Shown here piece after piece: positions 32,369 to 37,754 of a DNA stretch of 37,754 nucleotides; the stretch's first letter is position 1, and every line of letters starts with the position of its first letter. Source of the stretch: Akkermansia muciniphila (GTDB lineage: Bacteria; Verrucomicrobiota; Verrucomicrobiia; Verrucomicrobiales; Akkermansiaceae); assembly GCA_945860285.1 (NCBI GenBank), contig CAMAQB010000030.1:1-37754 (forward strand), in the 5' to 3' direction. A program made the translations under genes and the position numbers. A model generated the notes under the pieces. The model ran no database searches, was not told where the DNA came from, and saw only the letters and a list, made by a program, of their open reading frames with translations.

Positions 32369-33460
32369 ATGAACGAAACCAGAGACATCGTCAGTTATCT
32401 TGCGCAGACCGTTCAGCTCGGCGGATCGGATTTACACCTTTCCGCCGGTGCACCTCCCGCCGCGCGGGTGGGCGAGCAACTCACGCCCCTGGAGGATTTT
32501 CTGCTCGATCAGGAATCGGTGGAAAATCTGATCCAACAAACCCTCTCGGAATCGCAGCGCGCCGTGCTGGAGGAAACCTGGGAACTTGATTACGCCGTGC
32601 ATGTCGATCAGGTCGGTCGCTTTCGCGGCAATGTGCACATGGTCCGCGGCCACAGCGAAGCCGCATTCCGCTACATACCCCAGCAGATCCCGGATCTCGC
32701 ACAACTGGGGCATTACCTCAGCACGGAAAATTTCTGCCAGTTGCGCCGCGGCCTGGTGCTGGTCACCGGTGTCACCGGCTCGGGAAAAACCACCACGCTC
32801 GCCGCCATGGTGCAGCGGATCTCGGAAATCCGCTCGGGCGTGATCATCACCATCGAGGACCCGGTGGAATTTTTGTTCTCTCACAAAAGCTGCCTGGTCA
32901 AACAACGCGAACTCGGCACCGACACCAAATCATTCCCCGTCGCCCTGCGCCAGGCGATGCGCCAGGATCCGGATGTGATCGTGGTTTCGGAATTGCGCGA
33001 CCTCGAAACCATCCGCGTCGCGCTGACCGCTGCGGAAACCGGACATCTCGTGCTGGCCACGCTGCACACGCTCGACGCACCGCAGACGATCGATCGCATC
33101 GTCGATGTCTTTCCTGCGGATCAGCAGCAACAGGTCGTCACCCAGCTATCCGGAGTGTTGCAGGGGATCGTCTCGCAGCGACTGATCAGCCGGGCCGATG
33201 GTCGGGGCCGCGTGCTGGCTTCGGAGGTTCTTTGCGCCAGCCATGCCTTGCGCACCTGCATCCGCGAACGCAAGATCGAACAAATGGTCGGACTCATGGA
33301 AATCGGCTACCGGGAAGGAAACCGCACCATCGACCACTCGATCGTCGATCTGCTGCTGGCCGGAACCATTTCCCCCGACGAGGCGTTCTATCACTGCCGC
33401 GACCGCAAGGTTCTGGAAAACGCACTCAACACCGCGGCAAAGGCGGCGAAACAACCGTAA
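32369..33460 (+). CDS. PilT-like ATPase 2
   Basis: A 363-residue paralog of the preceding ATPase. The N-terminal part has GGSDLHLSAGAPPAARV. The core shows Walker A GVTGSGKTTT, Asp box TIEDPVEFLF, the Walker B region PDVIVVSELRDLETI and His box TGHLVLATLHTLD. Compared with the usual (I/V)GE(M/I)RD, the Gly before the catalytic Glu is Ser; the Glu and Arg-Asp are kept, so activity is likely retained. Tandem PilT paralogs (as in PilT/PilU) can give different force or regulation. The ATG at 32369 fits the family start. The globin gene begins 5 bases after its stop. Confidence 0.9.
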   Translation: MNETRDIVSYLAQTVQLGGSDLHLSAGAPPAARVGEQLTPLEDFLLDQESVENLIQQTLSESQRAVLEETWELDYAVHVDQVGRFRGNVHMVRGHSEAAFRYIPQQIPDLAQLGHYLSTENFCQLRRGLVLVTGVTGSGKTTTLAAMVQRISEIRSGVIITIEDPVEFLFSHKSCLVKQRELGTDTKSFPVALRQAMRQDPDVIVVSELRDLETIRVALTAAETGHLVLATLHTLDAPQTIDRIVDVFPADQQQQVVTQLSGVLQGIVSQRLISRADGRGRVLASEVLCASHALRTCIRERKIEQMVGLMEIGYREGNRTIDHSIVDLLLAGTISPDEAFYHCRDRKVLENALNTAAKAAKQP

Positions 33461-33465
33461 ATTTC

Positions 33466-33855
33466 ATGTCCGACGAACAATCCGTGATCGAAGCGATCGG
33501 CAAAGAAGGCATCAACCGCATGGTGGAGGGCTTTTATCGACGTGTGAAAACCGACGACCTGCTCGCGCCGATGTATCCGCACGACGACTGGGAGGGCTCC
33601 GAATCGCGACTGCGCGATTTTCTCCTGTTCCGCATCGCCGGGGATCCCAAATACATCCTGGAACGTGGCCACCCGCGCCTGCGGATGAGGCACATGCCCT
33701 TTCGCATCGGCATGGCCGAGCGCGACCGCTGGCTGGCCTTGATGGGTGCGGCCATGGACGAAGCAGAGGTCGAAGGAGCCGCGCGGGCATTTCTGGATGC
33801 CTTGTTCCTGCAAATCGCCGATTTCATGAGGAACCAGCCCGAAGCGATGCCCTAG
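33466..33855 (+). CDS. Truncated hemoglobin, group II-like
   Basis: A 129-residue globin with the 2-on-2 fold. FYRRVKTDDLLAPMYP near the start carries the B10 Tyr, and GHPRLRMRHMPFRIG holds the proximal His of helix F. The downstream ERDRWLALMGAAMD has the Trp (G8) typical of group II (trHbO). Such proteins bind O2 or NO and are tied to oxygen handling or peroxide and NO defence (family knowledge). It starts 5 bases after the second PilT-like gene, so it is probably in the same transcript; a functional link between pilus ATPases and a globin is not obvious. Confidence 0.9.
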   Translation: MSDEQSVIEAIGKEGINRMVEGFYRRVKTDDLLAPMYPHDDWEGSESRLRDFLLFRIAGDPKYILERGHPRLRMRHMPFRIGMAERDRWLALMGAAMDEAEVEGAARAFLDALFLQIADFMRNQPEAMP

Positions 33856-33890
33856 CATCATCTGCAAAGCATCAGTCTTCTTGCCTCTGT

Positions 33891-34247
33891 CCATGGGCCA
33901 ACGGCCCTAGAAAGGCCAGTCCGAAGCATCGCCCTGGTTTCGCCGACAAAGTGCCCGTGATCAGGCTCCGATCCATGGGCCAACGGCCCTAGAAAGGCCA
34001 GTCCGAAGCGTCGCCCTGGTTTCGCGGACAAAGTGCCCGTGATCAGGCTCCGATCCATGGGCCAACGGCCCTAGAAAGGCCAGCCCGAAGCGTCGCCCTG
34101 GTTTCGCGGACAAAGTGCCCGTGATCAGGCTCCGATCCATGGGCCAACGGCCCTAGAAAGGCCAGCCCGAAGCGTCGCCCTGCTTTCGCGGACAAAGTGC
34201 CCGTGATCAGGCTCCGATCCATGGGCCAAAGGCCCTAGACATGCCAG
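33891..34247. repeat. 82-bp tandem repeat, about 4.4 copies
   Basis: The unit begins CCATGGGCCAACGGCCCTAG at 33891, 33973, 34055 and 34137, with a fifth, partial and diverged copy at 34219. The period is exactly 82. The interior copies are almost identical (one T/C difference after CCAG); the first and last complete copies carry private changes. Each unit contains GGGCC-AAC-GGCCC and a diverged form of the GCCC...GCCCTGG palindrome found intact at 34247-34266. 82 is not a multiple of 3, so it is not a coding repeat. Confidence 0.9.
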
Positions 34248-34401
34248 CCCAGGGCATCGCCCTGGGTATGCAGTCGCACATCATCACAAGCCCTGAAAGG
34301 GCGGCACAAAAACGTTGTCGCGCCCCTTCAGGGCTGAATCATCTCAAAACTCCACTCCCAGGGCGATGCCCTGGGCTGGTTTGTTTGCGGGCCTTTGGCC
34401 C
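34223..34401. repeat. Nested inverted repeat of REP-like units
   Basis: Left arm 34223-34266 (GGGCCAAAGGCCC, spacer, CCCAGGGCATCGCCCTGGG) is matched in inverted order by the right arm 34357-34401 (CCCAGGGCGATGCCCTGGG, spacer, GGGCCTTTGGCCC). Between them a second pair, AGCCCTGAAAGGGCGGCAC (34289-34307) and GTCGCGCCCCTTCAGGGCT (34317-34335), is also inverted. Every unit is itself palindromic. The whole block can fold as one long structure, like the paired REP units (BIMEs) of enterobacteria. Confidence 0.8.
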
Positions 34402-34421
34402 TGAAATCCTTGACCCGCGAC

Positions 34422-34468
34422 ACTGAGATGCAACTGATTTTTGGACCAAAAATCAGTTGCATCTCAGT
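34422..34468. repeat. 47-bp perfect palindrome
   Basis: Two 23-base arms (34422-34444 and 34446-34468) are perfect reverse complements around a single central A. The left arm reads ACTGAGATGCAACTGATTTT plus TGG. It is AT-rich at the centre and not related by eye to the GC-rich REP-like units beside it. There is no trailing T-run. Its length and perfection suggest recent origin or selection; a cruciform, regulator site or transposon end are possible. Confidence 0.85.
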
Positions 34469-34628
34469 CCATCATGGCTCAGGTCATGCTACCAACGCTC
34501 ATCCTCTTTCACTGATCACTGCTGACTGGCACTTGGTTCTTTTCCCCTTCTCCAATCTGAAACTCCACGATGTCCCGGTCCAAATATGCTTTTGACATGA
34601 TTGCGGAGATTCGTAGGATCAGCCCGTT

Positions 34629-35306
34629 ATGAACAAACTACTTGCCCACCTGTGCGTCCTCGGATTTTCCCTGCTGGCTCATCCGCTGTGGAGTTCCACC
34701 ACGATTCTAACGAAATCGCCCGTGCATGTCGCCTGCATCGGCGACAGCATCACCGAGGGAGTCGGTGCCGCGGGCGGGAAATCCTATCCCAACCAGTTGC
34801 AGGAATTGCTTGGCGAAGGATACAAGGTGGACAACTTCGGTGTGAGCGCGCGCACTTTGCTGAAGAAGGGCGACTTCCCGTATTGGAACGAAAAAGCCTA
34901 TCAGAACGCACTCGCCTCGTCCCCCGGCGTGGTCATCATCATGCTCGGCACCAACGACACCAAGCCGCAGAACTGGAAGCACGAAGCGGAGTTCGAGGCC
35001 GATTACAAGGAGCTGATCAAGTCGTTTCAGAAACTCGCCAGCAAGCCGCGCATCTTCATCTGCCGCCCTTGCCCGGCACCCGATCCCGGAAATTTCGGCA
35101 TCAATGAGAAAAACGTGCTGGAGGAAATCAAACGCATCGACAAAATCGCGGCGGAAATGAAAGTCGGCATCATCGACATGCACGCCGCTCTCGCCGACAA
35201 ACCACAATTGCTTCCCGACCGGGTGCACCCGAATACCGAAGGTGCCGCGGAAATGGCCAAGGCCGCCTTCAAGGCGGTGTCGACAAAGGCATCCAAGCTC
35301 AACTGA
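34629..35306 (+). CDS. Secreted SGNH/GDSL hydrolase
   Basis: A 225-residue esterase-type enzyme with a signal peptide (LLAHLCVLGFSLLAHPLWSS). The four SGNH blocks are present: IGDSITEG with nucleophile Ser40, NFGVSA with the Gly, LGTNDTKPQN with the Asn, and LLPDRVHPNTEG with the catalytic Asp and His. It resembles the acyl- and carbohydrate-esterase branch common in Verrucomicrobia, so deacetylation of polysaccharides is plausible (inference). The ATG at 34629 has an AGGATC about 8 bases upstream as a possible ribosome binding site. It is convergent with the esterase gene and shares a terminator with it. Confidence 0.9.
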   Translation: MNKLLAHLCVLGFSLLAHPLWSSTTILTKSPVHVACIGDSITEGVGAAGGKSYPNQLQELLGEGYKVDNFGVSARTLLKKGDFPYWNEKAYQNALASSPGVVIIMLGTNDTKPQNWKHEAEFEADYKELIKSFQKLASKPRIFICRPCPAPDPGNFGINEKNVLEEIKRIDKIAAEMKVGIIDMHAALADKPQLLPDRVHPNTEGAAEMAKAAFKAVSTKASKLN

Positions 35307-35327
35307 TTCCTGCCACTCCTCGACCGA

Positions 35328-35362
35328 ACCCGCGGCAATTCATTTTGCGGCGGGTTTTTTTT
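35328..35362 (+). terminator. Intrinsic terminator after the GDSL hydrolase gene
   Basis: AACCCGC at 35328-35334 pairs with GCGGGTT at 35350-35356, and an inner GCAA/TTGC extends the stem past one G-G mismatch, with a five-base loop. A run of eight T residues follows on the plus strand. It overlaps the 3' end of the convergent esterase gene, whose stop is at 35340-35342. Confidence 0.75.
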
Positions 35363-36107
35363 GCGCGAGCAGCCAGGTCCACAGTTCCTTGTCGTTGTAT
35401 GCGGAAACCCAGCTTGCGTGACCCTCTTCAGGATAGATCGTGAATTTCGGTTTGCCGCCGGCTGCTTTCAGGGCCTCCACCATTTCCTCGCTCGCCTTGA
35501 GTTTCACCGTGGGATCATTTGCACCGTGAAACACCCAAATCGGAACCTGCTTGAATTTCTCCACGGTATCGACCTTGCCCCCACCGCAAATCGGCACAGC
35601 CGCGGCCCAGAACTCGGGATAGCGGGCCAGCAATTCCCAGGTGCCGAATCCACCCATGCTGAGGCCGGTCACATAGATGCGCTGCGGGTCCACCGGCTGG
35701 GTCTTGACGATCTCATCGCATAGCGATTTCAACAGCGCGGCATCCCACCAGCGACCCTCCTGGCACTGCGGCGAAACGATGATGCAGCTGTCTAGATCCG
35801 CATTGCGACCGATCATCGACGGCGGACCATGTTTTTTCACCGCCTCCAACTTCGTGCCGCGCTCTCCCGACCCGTGCAGGAAAAGCAACAGGGAATGTTT
35901 TTCCTTTGCGCCAGCGGTGGCTGTCTTCGGAAGATACAACCAGTAATGCATGCTCGCAGTGCCTCCGTCGGCCTTTTTTTCGACAAACTCGCGGGCAACT
36001 TGTTCTCCGGCAGGTGCCTTCGTGTCCGCCGCCAGCAAGGACGCAGGTGACAGCGCGACCAACAAAGCGGCAAGGAACGACATTCCATGATACAGGTGAT
36101 TTTTCAT
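35340..36107 (-). CDS. Secreted alpha/beta-hydrolase (esterase/peptidase-like)
   Basis: A 255-residue exported protein with signal peptide (FLAALLVALSPASLLAA). The alpha/beta-hydrolase core shows LLLFLHGSGERGTKLEAVKK (oxyanion region), IYVTGLSMGGFGTWELLARY with the nucleophile Ser, WVFHGANDPTV with the acid Asp, and YPEEGHASWVSAY with the catalytic His. The family is often annotated as dienelactone-hydrolase-like or poly(3-hydroxybutyrate)-depolymerase-like esterase, and related proteins act on plant-polysaccharide esters. The ATG at 36107 starts the signal peptide; an upstream extension to 36146 would overlap ribBA. It follows ribBA by 35 bases. Confidence 0.88.
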   Translation of the reverse strand: MKNHLYHGMSFLAALLVALSPASLLAADTKAPAGEQVAREFVEKKADGGTASMHYWLYLPKTATAGAKEKHSLLLFLHGSGERGTKLEAVKKHGPPSMIGRNADLDSCIIVSPQCQEGRWWDAALLKSLCDEIVKTQPVDPQRIYVTGLSMGGFGTWELLARYPEFWAAAVPICGGGKVDTVEKFKQVPIWVFHGANDPTVKLKASEEMVEALKAAGGKPKFTIYPEEGHASWVSAYNDKELWTWLLAQKKPAAK

Positions 36108-36142
36108 AATTGAAGCGGGTTGATTTTTGTTAGATAAACCGG

Positions 36143-37348
36143 TCACAGGCGATGCCCCATGTGCAGGCGTTTGGTTTCCATGTATTTCTCGTTGTGCGGG
36201 TTGGAATCAATCGTGATCGGCAATTGTTCGACAATCGACAGGCCGTATCCCTCCAGTCCCACGACTTTTTTCGGATTGTTCGTCAACAGGCGGATTTTTT
36301 TCAGTCCGAGGTCGGCGAGGATTTGCGCGCCCATGCCGTAGTCGCGCAGGTCGGCGGGAAATCCCAGTTTTTCGTTAGCCTCGATCGTGTCGAGCCCGGC
36401 TTCCTGCAGTTTGTAGGAATGGATTTTCGCAGGCAGCCCAATGCCCCGTCCTTCCTGGCGCAAATACAACAGCACTCCGCCTTCGTTGCCGATGCGCTCC
36501 ATCGCCGCAGCCAGTTGCCCGCCACAGTCGCAGCGTTTTGAAAGAAAAACGTCGCCGGTGAGACACTCGGAATGCACGCGAACCAGGGTCGGACGCTCCG
36601 GATCGATATCGCCCCGGACCATGGCAAGATGATGGCTGCCGTCGGTATCAATGTGATAAAGGTGACAGCGGAAATCGCCGTAGTCGGTCGGCATGTTGAC
36701 GACCTGATCGCAGTGAACGAGTTTTTCCGAATGCCGGCGGTGTTCGATCAATTGGGCGATGGTGCAGGCCTTGAGCTGGTGTTTTTGTTGAAAGGCGCCC
36801 AATTCACCGACGCGGGCCATGGTGCCATCGTCGTTCATGATCTCGCAGATCACCCCTGCGGCAGGCAGTCCGGCGAGCTTTGCCAAATCGACCGCCGCCT
36901 CGGTGTGACCGGCGCGACGAAGCGTGCCCCCGGCCATCGCCTGCAAGGGGAAAACGTGACCAGGATGGACAAAGGCATCCGCTCCCGCCGATTCATCGGC
37001 GAGCAGTTGCAGGGTTTTCGCCCGATCCACCGAGGAGATTCCCGTCGTGATGCCCTGCGCAGCGTCAACCGAAACCGTAAACGCCGTGCGCTGTCCTTCG
37101 CGGTTGCGACGCGTCATCGGCGGCAGATCCAGGGTTTCCGTTCTTTCCCTGGTGATCGGCGCGCAGATCAGGCCGCGCCCGTGCACCGCCATGAAGGTCA
37201 CGCTTTCCGCCGTGCAGAGCGACGCGGCTCCCACCAGGTCCGCTTCGTTTTCGCGATTCGGATCATCGACGACAATGACCAAGCGCCCCGCCGCGATCTC
37301 GGCGATGATTTCCTGAATGCTGCTGAATTCTAACGAAAATGGAGCCAT
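36143..37348 (-). CDS. ribBA: Bifunctional DHBP synthase/GTP cyclohydrolase II RibBA
   Basis: A 401-residue fusion of two riboflavin-pathway enzymes. The N-terminal part makes 3,4-dihydroxy-2-butanone 4-phosphate from ribulose 5-phosphate: VVDDPNRENEADLVGAA (the usual NEGD is NEAD here) and SVDAAQGITTGISSVDRAKT, then HPGHVFPL and RAGHTEAAVDL. The C-terminal GTP cyclohydrolase II part has the zinc site in SECLTGDVFLSKRCDCG and the catalytic LRQEGRGIGLPAKIHSYKLQ. It ends with the normal NEKYMETKRLHMGH. Fusion and order are typical. No FMN riboswitch was recognised upstream; the only unusual structure there is the palindromes at 37542-37648. Confidence 0.95.
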   Translation of the reverse strand: MAPFSLEFSSIQEIIAEIAAGRLVIVVDDPNRENEADLVGAASLCTAESVTFMAVHGRGLICAPITRERTETLDLPPMTRRNREGQRTAFTVSVDAAQGITTGISSVDRAKTLQLLADESAGADAFVHPGHVFPLQAMAGGTLRRAGHTEAAVDLAKLAGLPAAGVICEIMNDDGTMARVGELGAFQQKHQLKACTIAQLIEHRRHSEKLVHCDQVVNMPTDYGDFRCHLYHIDTDGSHHLAMVRGDIDPERPTLVRVHSECLTGDVFLSKRCDCGGQLAAAMERIGNEGGVLLYLRQEGRGIGLPAKIHSYKLQEAGLDTIEANEKLGFPADLRDYGMGAQILADLGLKKIRLLTNNPKKVVGLEGYGLSIVEQLPITIDSNPHNEKYMETKRLHMGHRL

Positions 37349-37754
37349 AACGATGATACAAGCTGGCTAGTCATTGAAACGCAGGATCGAACAATTGCAA
37401 TGCTTTTTTGTGAAGGACGAGATTACGGCGATCAAGCCAGGGAGATGCTCAAAGGCAGTAACTGTATTCCAAAAGCAACGGATTTTTTCGTTTTTTTTGC
37501 AGTGTCTCTTTTGCTCGAGTCGGTGGCTTTGCCTGGCTTCCTTGGGGGCTAGCCCCCAAACCCCCAGGATTTTTCGCTTTTTTACCGCAACGGCGGCATG
37601 GTGCACCAGGCCGGGGTGCTTTTGATGCTCTCCGACCTGGTGCCGCCGTATGCGTCACATTTTCGTGCTCAGGTTGCTTCCCAGCAGTGCCTTATCCCCG
37701 TCAATGTGATGGTTGTTTTGTCGTTGCTTTATTTTTCCTCCGCAAGCTTGAAAT
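37349..37754. other. Non-coding end of the window, upstream of ribBA
   Basis: 406 bases with no convincing gene. It contains two palindromic structures (separate entry) and no recognisable riboswitch. A minus-strand frame from the right edge stays open down to a TGA at 37655-37657 (about 32 codons), so the C-terminus of a gene entering from the right cannot be excluded. A 79-codon minus frame at 37367-37606 runs through the palindromes and is not supported. Confidence 0.45.
37542..37648. repeat. Palindrome and inverted repeat upstream of ribBA
   Basis: TTGGGGGCTAGCCCCCAA at 37542-37559 is a perfect 18-bp palindrome. CGGCGGCA at 37591-37598 with CCAGGCCGG at 37606-37614 pairs with CCGACCTGG at 37632-37640 and TGCCGCCG at 37641-37648, leaving a TGGTGCA bulge. 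The pair forms a long interrupted stem. Confidence 0.6.

Larger units (their letters stand above)
33856..34628. other. Non-coding repeat region between the globin and GDSL genes
   Basis: 773 bases without a gene. The left two thirds are repeats: an 82-bp tandem array, a nested inverted repeat and a 47-bp palindrome (separate entries). The remaining stretch 34469-34628 holds the likely promoter of the GDSL gene: TTGACA at 34592-34597, a 16-base spacer and TAGGAT at 34614-34619. That pair would place the transcript start almost at the ATG, a leaderless message, so it is a weak call. Confidence 0.55.

Noticed and set aside
33891-34247. CRISPR-like array
   Set aside because: The repeats are 82 bases long, directly abut one another with no unique spacers, and no Cas gene is nearby. 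It is a tandem repeat.
37367-37606. 79-codon minus-strand gene
   Set aside because: It runs through the 18-bp palindrome and an AT-rich tract and has no family resemblance; it is more likely repeat sequence.
37349-37754. FMN riboswitch upstream of ribBA
   Set aside because: The conserved aptamer blocks, for example an AGGGGCGGGGTGAAA-type start, were not found in this gap.
1-37754. tRNA or rRNA genes
   Set aside because: No cloverleaf with a T-arm GTTCGA-type motif in proper context and no rRNA-like stretch was recognised by eye. A tRNAscan or Rfam search would be decisive.

Overview
The window looks like a chromosomal segment of a GC-rich Gram-negative bacterium of the Verrucomicrobia (Planctomycetes-Verrucomicrobia group). 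I infer this from the gene types: a secreted DUF1080-type protein, a sugar dehydrogenase fused to cytochrome c, a cytochrome c-WD40 protein, heme lipoproteins, a GFTLVELL pseudopilin, and a very large secreted beta-helix protein with a C-terminal region of the kind I associate with Verrucomicrobia. No rRNA, tRNA or CRISPR array was recognised.

Layout. (1) 1-320: 5' part of an unidentified minus-strand gene cut by the window edge. (2) 418-4969: a compact minus-strand train of eight overlapping or nearly touching genes with phage or mobile-element character: small proteins, an HTH protein, a clamp-loader-like AAA+ ATPase, a ParB-like protein, a double-ParB/methyltransferase fusion and a HAD-like protein. 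It is bounded at its promoter end by a divergent REP-associated tyrosine transposase (5043-5606). (3) 5763-8812: queD, murJ and a polyprenyl diphosphate synthase. (4) 8940-11900: two secreted sugar-related proteins. (5) 11924-14047: fmt, an adenylate kinase and a double-ACT protein. (6) 14081-15128: two toxin-antitoxin modules. Both antitoxins are intact and both toxins are broken, one by loss of most of the gene and one by a single in-frame TAA. (7) 15483-17082: three tandem paralogous heme c lipoproteins, the last translationally coupled to a LysE/RhtB exporter. (8) 17116-23258: bactofilin, TrmO, pseudopilin, cytochrome c-WD40-coiled coil protein, metallo-beta-lactamase exonuclease and fatty acid desaturase. 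(9) 23407-31029: a sulfotransferase and a nearly 2000-codon secreted beta-helix/PA14 protein interrupted at codon 108 by an in-frame TAA. (10) 31280-33855: two PilT-like ATPases and a truncated hemoglobin. (11) 33891-34468: a repeat hub made of an 82-bp tandem array, a nested inverted repeat built from the same palindromic units, and a 47-bp palindrome. (12) 34629-37348: a GDSL hydrolase, a dienelactone-hydrolase-like esterase and ribBA, with palindromes upstream of ribBA.

The core genes (queuosine, lipid II flipping, isoprenoid, formyl-Met-tRNA, nucleotide and riboflavin metabolism) are ordinary. The unusual material is the ParB/methyltransferase/AAA+ cassette, the triplicated heme lipoproteins, the two otherwise intact reading frames broken by a single TAA, and the palindromic repeats that may be related to the RAYT transposase. 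All functions are read from motifs. No database search was possible.
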